The position numbers and the translations under genes are program-made. A stretch of 64,000 nt of DNA from positions 62,001-126,000 of the forward strand of contig NZ_CP098362.1 in assembly GCF_030388245.1 (NCBI RefSeq). The letters are read 5' to 3'. Below, piece after piece: positions 51,197 to 60,950 of the stretch. The notes under the pieces were generated by a model, which made no database searches, was not told the origin of the DNA, and saw only the letters and a program-made list of their open reading frames with translations. Every line of letters starts with the position of its first letter. The stretch's first letter is position 1. The stretch comes from Paracoccus sp. TOH (GTDB lineage Bacteria; Pseudomonadota; Alphaproteobacteria; Rhodobacterales; Rhodobacteraceae).

Positions 51197-54100
51197 TCAG
51201 AATTGCCAGCGGAACTGGCCCGAGACCCCGACGCTGTCCAGCCGGTCGCCGAAGCGCGCGTCGATCCGCGCGCCGGCACTGATCTGGCGGCCGCGGGCCT
51301 TCGGTCCCAGCACCTTGACCCAGTTCGCGCCAAGGCTGACCTCGCCATAGGCGCCCAGATTCTCGGATTTCAGCACCTGCGGCTCGAAATCCGTATCGTC
51401 CGAGGCAAAGACCGACACCGTGGGATCGGCGAAATCCTTGTACCAGGTGCCGGTGGCGAAGGCGTAAAGCGCCGAGTTCCGCTGCTCCTGCACGAAGGTC
51501 TTGGCCACGGTCGCGCCGGCAAAGCCGATCTTGCGGGTGCTGTCCTTGAAGCTCAGCCGATAGCCATCCTCGAAGGGGATGGAATCCGTGGACATCTTCG
51601 ACCAGGCGAAGCCCATGGTCGGCAGGACCGCCCAGCCGCTGTCACCGATCGGCATGGCATAGCTGATCGAGCCGCTGAGCGTCTGCGCGTCGCTGGAAAA
51701 GTCGGTCTCGTCCAAGCCCAGGCCCTTGTAGCCGGGCAGCGGGTTGTTGGCGATGGTGAAGTCCGTGCGCTCGAAGCGGTATTGCAGGTCGGCCTGGAAC
51801 CGCTCGCGCGTCGCGGTGGCGTAGATGCCGGCATAGCGCTGTTCGAAATCGGTCGAGGTATAGGAGGTCAGGATCGCCGTCAGATCCTGCGAGTTGTTGG
51901 GGTTGATCGCATAGACCGGCTGGCTGGTCGAGCCGCGGTTGATGCCGCCCAGCACGCCGAAGGCCATGTTCCAGCCGCCGAAACGGTCGTCGAAACAGGC
52001 CAGGTCGGTGCCGACCTGCATGCCGTAGTAATCGGCCTTGACCTCGCTTTCGACCTTGCTGATGCCATTGTCGGTATTGCCGTTCGCCGTGGCATGGCCT
52101 CCGATGGCGCGTCCCCAGCTGCCGATGCCGCAGGGTTTTTCCGTGTCTTCATAAGCCAGCGAGGTGACGAAGGGGCTGGTCGGCCGGTTCACCACCGAGC
52201 CGATCAGCGACTGCACCAGCGCCACGTTGCCGAAGATCGCGCCCATGGCCGGGTTCAGCTGGCTGACCAGGTCCAGGTTGCCTCGGCCGGCCTCGCGCTC
52301 GATCGAATAGACGATGCGCTCGGAACCGGCCGGCAGCTCGTCATGGCGGAAGACGAAATCGTTCTGCGAGCCGAAGGATTCGTCCACGTCGATCAGCGTC
52401 AGCCGCTCGCCGGATTGCGGGATGGTGTCGCGGTCGCCCAGATCGAAGCTGAGATAGTAGCTGCCGCGCGCCGCGCCGCCGTCCACGACGATCCGGTCGG
52501 CGGTCATGTCGCGCAGGTTCACGTCCAGCGCATAGGTGCCGTTGCCCGACAGCCCGCCCACGGTCAGCACGCCGCCGGTGCTGTCGTCCTCGAGGTCGAT
52601 GGTGCCGTTGTTGGTCACCGCGCCGGTCACGCGCCCCTGGGCGCCCGAGGCATCGAGCATGCCGTGGTTCACCAGCGCGCCGTTCAGCGTGCCCGCCAAC
52701 CCCAGCGTGCTGTCCGAGCCCACCACCGTGCGGGCCGCCGCGATCTGGCGGCCGGCGCCGACCGTGTAATCGGCGTTCAGCATGAAATCGCCGCCGATGC
52801 TCAGGCCGTTCCGGGTGGTCAGCGACCCGCCGTCATAGATCAGATCGCCGGTGATCCGACCGCCCAGCGTCGCGCTTCCCGAGGTCTGCAAAGACCCGTC
52901 CAGCGTGCCGGTCTGGTTCAGCGTGCCCTCGTTCAGCAGATCGCCCCGCAGCGTGCCGAGCAGCGCGAAGCCGGCGCCGGCTGCGTTCAGGCTGGCGGTG
53001 CCGGCCCCGGTCTCGGTCCGGGTCACCAGGGTCGAGCCCGAGGCGACCTCGATCTGGGCCCCGGATTCGTTGCGCAGCCCGCCCAGGATGGTCGCGGTGC
53101 CGCGCGTGGTCAGCGCGCCGGATCGGTTGACCACCCCGCCGGCGACGCTGCCGCCCAGCCGCAGCAGCGATTCATTGCTGACCGTGCCGCCGATGTGGCC
53201 GTCCCATTCGGCCGTGCCGCGGTTCAGCACCGATCCGGTGATCGTGCCGCCACCGCCCAGCCGGCCGGCATTGGCCAGCGAACCCGCCAGCGTGCCGTCG
53301 ACCGTCAGGTCGCCCCCCGCCAGGTTCTGCGCGGCGACCGGGGCCGCCTCGGCCGCCGCGTCGGGATCGGCCATGGTCAGCCGGTTCGGCTCGGCGATGA
53401 TCGCGGTGCCGGCATTGACAAAGCCCTCGGTCACCAGTTCGCCGCCGACGCGCAGGGTGCCCTCCGCCAGGTTCTCGACCGTGCCGACCCGGCCGCCGAT
53501 CCGGGCGTTGCCGGCGTTTTGCAAGACGCCCTCGATGGTGCCCTGCCCGGTCAGCGTCCCCAGGTTGCCCACGTCGCCGCGCAGGGTGCCCCCGGCCAGC
53601 GTGGCCGTGCCGCCGGCGCGGTTCAGCAGGTCGGCATCCAGCGTGCCCGCAAGGCCCAGCCGGTCGTTGTTCTGCACCGTCGCGGCCGAGCGCAGCAGGC
53701 TGCCGGCGCCGATCGAGACGATCTCGTCATTGACTAGCTGGCCGATGGTCAGCGCACCGCTCGCGGTCAGGGTGCCGCGGTTGTGCAGCAGCCCGGCGAT
53801 CTGGCCGGCGCCCGACAGCGTGCCGCTGTTGGCCACGTTGCCGTCGATGGTGCCGGCAAGCGTGGTGGTGGCGCGGTTGTCCAGCGAGCCGTCCAGCGTC
53901 CCGGCCACGGTCAGCCGGTCGCGGTTCAGCAGCGCGTTGCCCGTGGTCAGCGTCCGGCCCGCCGCAATGGCGACGACCTCGTCATTGATCAGCGTCCCGA
54001 CCGCAAGGTCGCCCGACAGGCCCAGCGTGCCGGTGTTCTCCAGCCGCTCGACCTGCCCGGCGATGGTCGCCCGGCCGCTGTTCGCCAGCGTGCCGTCGAT

Positions 54101-57100
54101 GGTGCCGCTGCCGGTCAGCGTGCCGCTGTTGGCCAGCCGGCCAACCAGGGTGCCGCCGGCCAGCGTGGTGTCGGCGAGGTTGCGCAGATCGCCCTGCACC
54201 CGGCCGGCCAGGTTCACGCTGCCGTTGTTGACGATGGCGCTGTCGGAAAGCAGGGTGCTGCCCCGCGCCACGTTCAGCTGTTCGTTGTTGGCCAGCCCGG
54301 CGACGCTGAGCGTGCCGTTGCTGGTCAGCGTGCCGTCATTCGTCACCGTCCCGGTCACCCGACCGCCGAGATAGGCGGCGGCGTTGTTCGCCAGCGTGCC
54401 GTCTATGGTGCCGCTGCCGGTCAGGCGGCCGTTATTGGTGACGGCGCCGGCGATGGTGCCGCCGCTCAGCGCGGTGGTGCCGGTGTTCACCAGATCGGCG
54501 GCCAGCCGGCCCGCCACCCCAAGCTGGTTGCCGTTCTGCACCGCCGTATCGGATTGCAGCGTGCTGCCCGCCGCGACCTCCACCGTGCCGGTATTCACCA
54601 GCGAGGCGGTATGCAGCGTGCCTTCGGATTCCAGCCGGCCGCTATTGGTCACGCCCGCGACCAGCCGGCCGCCGATGGTAGCGGTGCCGCTGTTGGTCAG
54701 CACGCCGGTGATGGTGCCGCTGCCGGTCATCTCGCTGGAATTGCTGACCGCGCCGGTCACGTTGCCGCCGCTGAGCGTGACCCGACCGCCGGCATGGTTG
54801 CTCAGCGCGGCGTCAAGCTGGCCCGCCAGCAACAGCCGGTCGCTGTTCTGCACCGTCGTGGCCGAGCGCAGCACGCCGCCGGAGGCGATGTTGACCAGCT
54901 CGTCATTGATCAGCCCGACGACACTCAGCGTGCCGTTCTGGTTGATGGTGCCGATGTTGATGATCTGGCCGGACACCTGCCCGCTCATCGCCATGGTGCC
55001 GCTGTTCGTCACCGAGTCCGAGATGGTGCCGTTGCCCTGCAGCTGCCCGCTGTTGGTCACCGCGCCATCCAGCGTGCCGCCCGCCAGCACGGTGGTGCCG
55101 GCATTGTCCAGATCGGCATCAAGGGTGCCAGAGACGTTCATGTCGGCCTGGTTCTCGACCGCGGCGGCCGAGGTCAGGGTGCCTGCGACGATCAGCTCGC
55201 CGTCGCCCTCGTTCAGCACGCTCTGGGCCGAGGCCGAAGCGCCGCTGGCGATGGTGAAGCTGCCCTCGTTGGTCAGCGCATTGACATTGGTCATGGCGCC
55301 CGAGGAATCGGCATCGGTGCCGATCAGGAAGCTGCCGCGGTTGCCGATATCGTTGCCTCGCACATCCAGCCCGGCCGAGACCGTGACCTCGCCCATGCTG
55401 TCATTGGTCAGGTTGCCGTCCAGAAAGGCGTCCTGGTCATAGGTCAGGGTGCTGCGGTTCAGCACGTCGCCGATGACGTTCACGTTGTTCACCACCGCGC
55501 CGGCCTCGATCGCGACCAGATCGGCAACGATGGTCATGGCCGAAGGCGTGCCGCTGGTATTGGTGCCGTCCACCACGCCGGAATTGGTGAAGGTGCCGTC
55601 CACGGTCAGCGTCACGTCGCCGGCGGTGCCGTCCAGCGTCAGGTCCGAGCGGTTGGTCAGGTCTCCGGTCACCTGCGACGAGGAATTGACCAGCATCGTG
55701 CCGTGGTTGGTGACGTTGCCGGTGATCTCGGCCCCGTCCAGCGCCAGGGTGGCGCCGCTGTTGTTCTGGATGCCGTCGCTGCCGGTCACCGTCACCGCGC
55801 CGCCGACATTCAGCGTGCCGTCGTTCGAGATGCGCTGGTCCGCGGTCAGCACATGGCCGGCGCCGACCGTGGTGGTGCCGTCGTTGTCCAGCCGGCCGAC
55901 GCGCAGGTTGCCGGTGGTGGTCAGGCTGTCGTTGTTGTCCAGCGTGCCGGTGACGCGGCCGTGCCCGGTCATGGTGGCGTCGTTCTGCACATCGCCGTCG
56001 ACCGTGCCGCCCCGCAGCGCCGTGGTGCCGTCGGCGTTCAGCAGGTCGCCGGTCAGCGTGCCGTCGATATTGGTCCGGCCGCGGTTCTCGACGCGCTCGC
56101 CGGCAGTCAGCTCATGCCCGGCGCCGATGGTGGTGGTGCCGGCGGTATGGGTGATCAGCCGCCCGACACTGACGTCGCCCGCGGTGGTGACGCTGCTGGC
56201 ATTCGACAGCCGACCGAGGATCTGCCCGGCAATCTGCATGGTGCCGGCATTGTCGATGCCGCCGCCGATGATGGCGTTCTCGCCCATGGTCATGGTGCCG
56301 GTCGCGGTGTTGTCAAGCCCGCCCGCCAGGTTGCCGTTCACGGTCAGCTGGGCGTTGTTCTGCAGCGCCGAGCCGGTAGCCTCCAGCCGGTTCCCCGCCC
56401 CGATCACCACCGTGCCGTCATTGGTCATCCCGCCGACAGCCATGTTGCTGCCCGCCGTGACTGTGCCGCTGTTGGTGACATGCCCGGTGATGGTGCCCTC
56501 GCCCTCCAGCGTCCCGGCATTGGCCAGGTTGCCCTGCAGCCGGCCGCCGAACAAGGTGGTGCGGCCGGTTGCCGACGAGGCAACATCGGCATCCAGCTCG
56601 CCCCCGATGGAAAGCTCGCCACTGTTTTCCAGCGTGTCTTCCACCTCCAGCGACCAGTTTGTCGCGACGGTCAGCCGGGCGCCGTCACGGTTGATCAGGC
56701 TGTCGACATGGCCGACGCCGTCCGCAAGCAACTCTGCGGCATTGTCGATTTCACCGTCCACCCGGCCGCGCACAAACAGACGGTCGGTATTCAGCACGTC
56801 CCCGTTCACCGTGCCCCTGATCCTGAGCACTTCGTCATTGGTGATGCTGCCGACATGATCGCCGCGGATCGTCAGGACGCCCGCGTTCGAGACCGTGCCC
56901 TCGCTGTCGCCGCGAAAAATGAGTTCTCCCGGCCCGCTGACGCTGATCTCGTCCGCGGCCTCGACGTCCGAGCGGATCAGCAGTTCCGATCCCTCCGCGA
57001 CGCTGAAGGCGAACGAGCCTCCGCCTGCGCGCAGGGTGCCGCTATCCAGCGTGAAGTTACCCCGTTCAACGGTCAGCCCGCCGGCCTCCACCGTGCCGCC

Positions 57101-57367
57101 GATCCTCAGGTTGATGTCATCGTCCGCTTGCCCGCGCAGCACGCCGATCTCGGTCGATGGCAGCTCGGTCGCATTCTCGCCATTCTCGTCGGTCCAGATG
57201 TCGCTCCACCACCTCCAGGTGCCATCCGCGACCTCGATCTCGCCATCGCCGGGATCGACGTTGTCGAGATACATCTCGGCCCGCGCCGCGCCGGGGCAAA
57301 GCGGCAAGCCGACCAGCGAGATCAGCGCGGTGGTCAGAAACAGATGAGAGCGGGCAAAGCGCCGCAT
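51197..57367 (-). CDS. giant modular autotransporter (type Va)
   Basis: A protein of about 2056 residues. Signal peptide MRRFARSHLFLTTALISLVG...ARA (cleavage near 30); a passenger of repeating beta-helix-like modules (about residues 265-1565); a pertactin-like junction (VDGGAARGSYYLSFDLGDRD, about 1640); and an autotransporter barrel (about 1770-2056) ending in the terminal aromatic RWQF. The passenger is rich in Asn, Gly and Thr and poor in Cys. It is probably an adhesin or surface fibre; no protease triad or RGD is seen. The start is uncertain: ATG 57367 gives a standard signal, ATG 57391 adds eight residues, and neither has a ribosome site. The gene is monocistronic and lies between T6SS and an envelope system without evident link. 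Confidence 0.9.
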   Translation of the reverse strand: MRRFARSHLFLTTALISLVGLPLCPGAARAEMYLDNVDPGDGEIEVADGTWRWWSDIWTDENGENATELPSTEIGVLRGQADDDINLRIGGTVEAGGLTVERGNFTLDSGTLRAGGGSFAFSVAEGSELLIRSDVEAADEISVSGPGELIFRGDSEGTVSNAGVLTIRGDHVGSITNDEVLRIRGTVNGDVLNTDRLFVRGRVDGEIDNAAELLADGVGHVDSLINRDGARLTVATNWSLEVEDTLENSGELSIGGELDADVASSATGRTTLFGGRLQGNLANAGTLEGEGTITGHVTNSGTVTAGSNMAVGGMTNDGTVVIGAGNRLEATGSALQNNAQLTVNGNLAGGLDNTATGTMTMGENAIIGGGIDNAGTMQIAGQILGRLSNASSVTTAGDVSVGRLITHTAGTTTIGAGHELTAGERVENRGRTNIDGTLTGDLLNADGTTALRGGTVDGDVQNDATMTGHGRVTGTLDNNDSLTTTGNLRVGRLDNDGTTTVGAGHVLTADQRISNDGTLNVGGAVTVTGSDGIQNNSGATLALDGAEITGNVTNHGTMLVNSSSQVTGDLTNRSDLTLDGTAGDVTLTVDGTFTNSGVVDGTNTSGTPSAMTIVADLVAIEAGAVVNNVNVIGDVLNRSTLTYDQDAFLDGNLTNDSMGEVTVSAGLDVRGNDIGNRGSFLIGTDADSSGAMTNVNALTNEGSFTIASGASASAQSVLNEGDGELIVAGTLTSAAAVENQADMNVSGTLDADLDNAGTTVLAGGTLDGAVTNSGQLQGNGTISDSVTNSGTMAMSGQVSGQIINIGTINQNGTLSVVGLINDELVNIASGGVLRSATTVQNSDRLLLAGQLDAALSNHAGGRVTLSGGNVTGAVSNSSEMTGSGTITGVLTNSGTATIGGRLVAGVTNSGRLESEGTLHTASLVNTGTVEVAAGSTLQSDTAVQNGNQLGVAGRLAADLVNTGTTALSGGTIAGAVTNNGRLTGSGTIDGTLANNAAAYLGGRVTGTVTNDGTLTSNGTLSVAGLANNEQLNVARGSTLLSDSAIVNNGSVNLAGRVQGDLRNLADTTLAGGTLVGRLANSGTLTGSGTIDGTLANSGRATIAGQVERLENTGTLGLSGDLAVGTLINDEVVAIAAGRTLTTGNALLNRDRLTVAGTLDGSLDNRATTTLAGTIDGNVANSGTLSGAGQIAGLLHNRGTLTASGALTIGQLVNDEIVSIGAGSLLRSAATVQNNDRLGLAGTLDADLLNRAGGTATLAGGTLRGDVGNLGTLTGQGTIEGVLQNAGNARIGGRVGTVENLAEGTLRVGGELVTEGFVNAGTAIIAEPNRLTMADPDAAAEAAPVAAQNLAGGDLTVDGTLAGSLANAGRLGGGGTITGSVLNRGTAEWDGHIGGTVSNESLLRLGGSVAGGVVNRSGALTTRGTATILGGLRNESGAQIEVASGSTLVTRTETGAGTASLNAAGAGFALLGTLRGDLLNEGTLNQTGTLDGSLQTSGSATLGGRITGDLIYDGGSLTTRNGLSIGGDFMLNADYTVGAGRQIAAARTVVGSDSTLGLAGTLNGALVNHGMLDASGAQGRVTGAVTNNGTIDLEDDSTGGVLTVGGLSGNGTYALDVNLRDMTADRIVVDGGAARGSYYLSFDLGDRDTIPQSGERLTLIDVDESFGSQNDFVFRHDELPAGSERIVYSIEREAGRGNLDLVSQLNPAMGAIFGNVALVQSLIGSVVNRPTSPFVTSLAYEDTEKPCGIGSWGRAIGGHATANGNTDNGISKVESEVKADYYGMQVGTDLACFDDRFGGWNMAFGVLGGINRGSTSQPVYAINPNNSQDLTAILTSYTSTDFEQRYAGIYATATRERFQADLQYRFERTDFTIANNPLPGYKGLGLDETDFSSDAQTLSGSISYAMPIGDSGWAVLPTMGFAWSKMSTDSIPFEDGYRLSFKDSTRKIGFAGATVAKTFVQEQRNSALYAFATGTWYKDFADPTVSVFASDDTDFEPQVLKSENLGAYGEVSLGANWVKVLGPKARGRQISAGARIDARFGDRLDSVGVSGQFRWQF
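52670..56565 (-). repeat. tandem modules in the autotransporter passenger
   Basis: About a dozen diverged modules of roughly 85-110 codons. A typical module runs LAGGTLxGxVxNSG, LTGSGTIDGTLxNSG, GTLSVxxLxNDE, AGSTLxSxxxVQNxxxL, AGxLDxxLxN. Modules in the middle to C-terminal half (about 53,500-55,100) are most alike. The central part (about 55,150-55,750) is irregular. DNA repeats are not exact, so the copies are old or under selection only at protein level. Confidence 0.8.
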
Positions 57368-57506
57368 CGGCGTGATAAAAATTGGCAGCATTGGCAATGT
57401 CTACTTTTTGCAAGGAGGCAGGGCGCACGCGAATATGGTTAAAAGGGTTACTTTGGCCTGCCCCGCCAGCACAAGCCCCATTGGCCGCAAAGGCCGATTT
57501 TCGCGC

Positions 57507-59678
57507 TCAACCCTGTCCTTTGCGCCGCAGGCGGTCCATTTCGGCGACGAAGGATCGCAACTCGGCGGTCAGCGGCTGCGCGGGCATGGTCTGGACCGGC
57601 GCCGCCGCGCCTGCCGGTCCGCTCATGCGGCGCTCGGCCCAGTTGCGCAGGTCGGCGATGGACCAGCGCCGCAGGAAGGGGTTCGCGCCGACCACCGCCG
57701 GCCCCATCACGCTTTCCACCGATTGCGCCGGGTCGGCGCGCAGCGCCAGGTCGGCCCCGGCAGGGCCCAGGAAATGCGCCAGATACAGCCGCCCGGCCGA
57801 GATGCCGTGGCCGCGCGCGCGCAGATAGGCCTCGTTCTCCTGCGCCAGGTGGCGGACCATCTGCCGCGACAGCGCCGGGTCGAGCCGCAGGTCCAGCAGC
57901 TCGCGCGCGCCCAGCGTCGCGACCAGGTCCGGGCGATAGCTGCGCATCATCCGCAGCCAGGTGCCCTCGATGAACTGGCCAAGGCCGGTCGCGGTCGAGC
58001 GCGGGTTCTTCGCCGTGGCGTCGCCGCCGCTTTCCACCCGGATGATATGCCCGATCAGCGCTTCGATGGAATCCGAGGCCAGCACCTCGCCGCCGCCGCC
58101 CAGCAGGGGCAGGGGATCGACCGGCCGGCCGTCCTGCACAAGCTGGAAGGCCAGACCCGGCTCGGACCGGCCGGGCGGCAGGCCGGCCCGGCCCAGCACC
58201 GCGCCGCGGGCGATCTCGGCCCCCCGGGCAAGATCCGGGGTGACGGCGGCAAGGCCCAGATAGCGGCTAAGCAGCCCGTCCGCATGGCTGATCTCGACCG
58301 AATCGCCGTCCAGCGCGGTGATGCGGCCGGCGGCGGCGGCCATCACGGGGCTGCCCTGCGGCGCGGTCCAGACGACCTGCCCGCGGCCCGTCTCGGCCTC
58401 TCCACCGGCCGAAGGCGGGACGAAACGCTGCGACAGCACGCCGCCCACCGGCTGCAACAGCCCGTCCGAAGCATCCGGCCGCCGGACGCGCGCGCCCGGC
58501 GCGTAGCACTCGAATCCCTCATCGGCAGGCACCACATAGCAGGGCTTGTCGCCCGATGGGCCGCTGATGCCCACGAACAGCACCGCGCCCGGCCGGTCGG
58601 CGGCGCCGTCGGCATAGATCAGCGTCAACCGGTCCTCGGGATCGGCATAGCCGTCCAGGTCGAAGACCTGCGACATCAGCGCCAGCGCCTCGCCGATGAC
58701 CTCGGGCGGCACGTCGCCGCGCAGCGCCGCCGAATAGATCACGTCCAGCAGCCGCTGCTGGCCCTGCGGCGCCGGGGTGCCGGCTCGGGCCATGGCGTCC
58801 TGCAGCAGCGGCTGGTCGGCCCAGGCATCCGCCGCCGCCGCCAGCTGGCCGGCCGCCGACAGCGCCAGCGAGCCCAGATAGCCCTGGGGACCGTAAAGCG
58901 ACAGCTGGACCACCTCGCGGCCGCCGTCGCGGGGCCGCCAGCGCAGCGCCAGCACGGCGCCCCGCGGCAATCCGCCCGGCAGGGAAAGCTGGCTTTGCAG
59001 CCGCTCGGCCAGACGCGACGCGCTGTCGGCGTCGAAGCCGTTCTCGGTCAGCAGCGCCTGGACCGTGGTGTCGCGCGCGGTCTCGAGGATCGTCTCGCGC
59101 CACAGCGGCGTGCGGTTGGCGGCGGCGCGCAGGAAGACGATGCCCGAGGCGGGATCGGGCGCCGCCGCGCCAGAGCCCGGCAGGGCCAGGCTGGCATTCA
59201 TCAGCCGCTCGCGGCCGCGTTCGGCCTGGAACAGCGCGAATTCCTCGCGCGTCGAAGGCAAAGCGGCGACCAGTTGCCGGTCCCGCGGCACCAGCGCGCT
59301 GTCCAGAAGCGCAAGCTGCGCCGCCCGCCCCGGCACCCGTCCCGAGACGGCCAATGCCGCCGGCGCCGGCAGTTGCCGCGCGCCCTCGCCCTCGCCCGCT
59401 TCCGGGGGCGGGATGATGATCGGGTCGCCGGGAATGTCGGTGAAGGTGTCGCCGCGCACCACCGGTGCGATGTCGAACTGCGATTCCACCTGCACCATGG
59501 CCGGGTCCGCACCGGGTGTCAGCAGGGCCGAAACGCGCGGCGCCAGCATCGGCCCAAGCCAAGCCCCCAGCCCGGTCAAAACCAGCGCCGCCGCCCCGCC
59601 CCGCAGGGCCGAAACGCGGCGACGGCGGCGGCGCGCGCCCTTGCCCATCTGCCGGAAACGGGGATCGACCTCGGCCAT
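57507..59678 (-). CDS. membrane-anchored protein with degenerate LytM and lytic-transglycosylase domains
   Basis: A 723-residue protein. A basic N-terminus (ARRRRRRVSALRG) and one membrane helix (about 26-48) place the rest in the periplasm. Residues about 430-545 resemble an M23/LytM fold (VMAAAAGRITALDGDSVEISHADGL, PVDPLPLLGGG), but the zinc-binding HxxxD and HxH positions are absent. Residues about 540-690 are an SLT-like domain: IIRVESGGDATAKNPRSTA with putative catalytic Glu549, and GLGQFIEGTW. It would bind or cut peptidoglycan. It is third in a minus-strand operon with a peptidoglycan-binding and a DUF1036 protein. Confidence 0.8.
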   Translation of the reverse strand: MAEVDPRFRQMGKGARRRRRRVSALRGGAAALVLTGLGAWLGPMLAPRVSALLTPGADPAMVQVESQFDIAPVVRGDTFTDIPGDPIIIPPPEAGEGEGARQLPAPAALAVSGRVPGRAAQLALLDSALVPRDRQLVAALPSTREEFALFQAERGRERLMNASLALPGSGAAAPDPASGIVFLRAAANRTPLWRETILETARDTTVQALLTENGFDADSASRLAERLQSQLSLPGGLPRGAVLALRWRPRDGGREVVQLSLYGPQGYLGSLALSAAGQLAAAADAWADQPLLQDAMARAGTPAPQGQQRLLDVIYSAALRGDVPPEVIGEALALMSQVFDLDGYADPEDRLTLIYADGAADRPGAVLFVGISGPSGDKPCYVVPADEGFECYAPGARVRRPDASDGLLQPVGGVLSQRFVPPSAGGEAETGRGQVVWTAPQGSPVMAAAAGRITALDGDSVEISHADGLLSRYLGLAAVTPDLARGAEIARGAVLGRAGLPPGRSEPGLAFQLVQDGRPVDPLPLLGGGGEVLASDSIEALIGHIIRVESGGDATAKNPRSTATGLGQFIEGTWLRMMRSYRPDLVATLGARELLDLRLDPALSRQMVRHLAQENEAYLRARGHGISAGRLYLAHFLGPAGADLALRADPAQSVESVMGPAVVGANPFLRRWSIADLRNWAERRMSGPAGAAAPVQTMPAQPLTAELRSFVAEMDRLRRKGQG

Positions 59679-59681
59679 GGC

Positions 59682-60461
59682 CTAGCGGAACATGCCCGAA
59701 CCCATCAGCGACGGGTTGATCTGCCGGGTGGTGGTCGGCGCGCTTGGCGCGGCGCGGGAGGGTTGCGCGCGCTGCGGCGCGGTTCGGGCGGCAGGGGCCG
59801 AGCGGCTTTCGCGCGACGAGGCCGCACGGCTGGCATTGGCGCGCGAGGCCGTCGCCGGCTGCGCCGCCACGGGCGCGGCGACGGCGGCGCAACGCAAACT
59901 GGTGCTGCGGGCGATGCTGCGGAACAGCGGGATCTCGGGGGTGCTGCCGGCCTCGGCCTTGGCGGCCTGCGACCAGCGCTCGACCGCCCGCGCCGAGCCC
60001 GAGCCCCAATCGCCGTCGATGCTGCCGCCATAGCAGTCCATGCGCTGCAATTCGGTCTGGATCGCCTCGGCCAGCCGGTCGGCGGCCGGATCGAAGGCGC
60101 CGCGCCCCAGAAGCCGGTCGAAAAGCGCCGGGTCGCGCTGCCGGATCGCCTCGCGCGCCGCGAAGGGCAGGCCCAGCGGGCCGCGCGGGTCGTAGGCCGC
60201 GAGAACCGCCAGATCGCCGACGATGATCGAGGGCCGGGGCAGGCCGGTCCGGGCAGGCGCATCTGGCCCGGGCGCGGCAGGCTGGGCAGGCTCGGGGCCG
60301 GGCTGCGACGGGGGCGGCACGGCTGGCGCCTCGGAGGCGCGGATCACCTGGTCCGAGGGCAAGGGCGTGATCACCAGCCCCTGCGCCTGCGCGGGCGAGC
60401 CGCAGGCGAGCCAGACCGCCAGGGCGGCGATTCCCGCCAGATATGCCCGTTCTTGTCCCAT
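59682..60461 (-). CDS. exported peptidoglycan-binding-like protein
   Basis: A 259-residue protein with a signal peptide (AYLAGIAALAVWLACGSPAQA, cleavage near 26), a Pro-rich linker (about 45-75), a helical region (AREAIRQRDPALFDRLLGRG), and a short peptidoglycan-binding-1-like unit MDCYGGSIDGDWGSGSARAV (about 140-160). The C-terminal 70 residues are an Ala/Ser/Arg-rich tail. The function is unknown; it lies three bases before the LytM-SLT gene and seven bases after the DUF1036 gene. GAGG precedes the ATG. Confidence 0.75.
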   Translation of the reverse strand: MGQERAYLAGIAALAVWLACGSPAQAQGLVITPLPSDQVIRASEAPAVPPPSQPGPEPAQPAAPGPDAPARTGLPRPSIIVGDLAVLAAYDPRGPLGLPFAAREAIRQRDPALFDRLLGRGAFDPAADRLAEAIQTELQRMDCYGGSIDGDWGSGSARAVERWSQAAKAEAGSTPEIPLFRSIARSTSLRCAAVAAPVAAQPATASRANASRAASSRESRSAPAARTAPQRAQPSRAAPSAPTTTRQINPSLMGSGMFR

Positions 60462-60468
60462 CCGCGCC

Positions 60469-60900
60469 TCAATTCGGCCTTGGCGTCACGAAGACGGTCC
60501 AGTCGGGCCGGTCCTGCGTGTCCACCTCGGCGAAACGCGCGTCCAGGTAGCCGCGCAACAGGCAATCCTGCTGGCCCTCGATCTGGAAGCGCCGCGGCGC
60601 CACGCACATCGGGATCGACCCTACCAGAACCTCATTACCGAAAACATCGGTCGCAAAGACATAATAATAGCGTGACTGCAGCGGCTCGCGCTGCAGGGTC
60701 GCGCATTGGTTCGGCGCCACCCGCCACCAGCCGCGGGTGGCGAAATCCTGACCCGAAGGCTCGGCCAGCGCCACGTTCAGCACGTCGAAGGACTGGTTGC
60801 ACAGCCGCAGCTCGGCCCGCGCCGGCCCTGTCCAGGCCAGGCCCGACAGCCCGGCAACCAGCCATTTCAATGCAGGGTTGATCAAGCGCCGATTGAGCAC
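60469..60900 (-). CDS. DUF1036 exported protein
   Basis: About 143 residues from the GTG at 60900. A signal peptide (WLVAGLSGLAWTGPARA) is followed by LRLCNQSFDVLNVALAE, TRGWWRVAPNQCATL and YYYVFATD, the pattern of DUF1036 proteins, with paired cysteines likely oxidised in the periplasm. The function is unknown. The frame is open to 60978 but that would cover the start of the divergent gene; GAAG is the only, weak, ribosome site. It is the first gene of the minus-strand envelope operon. Confidence 0.75.
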   Translation of the reverse strand: MLNRRLINPALKWLVAGLSGLAWTGPARAELRLCNQSFDVLNVALAEPSGQDFATRGWWRVAPNQCATLQREPLQSRYYYVFATDVFGNEVLVGSIPMCVAPRRFQIEGQQDCLLRGYLDARFAEVDTQDRPDWTVFVTPRPN

Positions 60901-60950
60901 CGCTTCCAGCCATGTTACAGCCCGCAGGGGCAAAGGGAGTGTCAACAGGC

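Noticed and set aside
53783..57442. 1219-codon plus-strand frame across the autotransporter
   Set aside because: Mirror of the repeated passenger modules; the barrel, signal peptide and stop on the minus strand identify the real gene.
57372..60881. 1169-codon plus-strand frame across the LytM-SLT, PGBD and DUF1036 genes
   Set aside because: It spans three genes with clear domains on the other strand and is Arg/Gln/Pro-rich without any motif.
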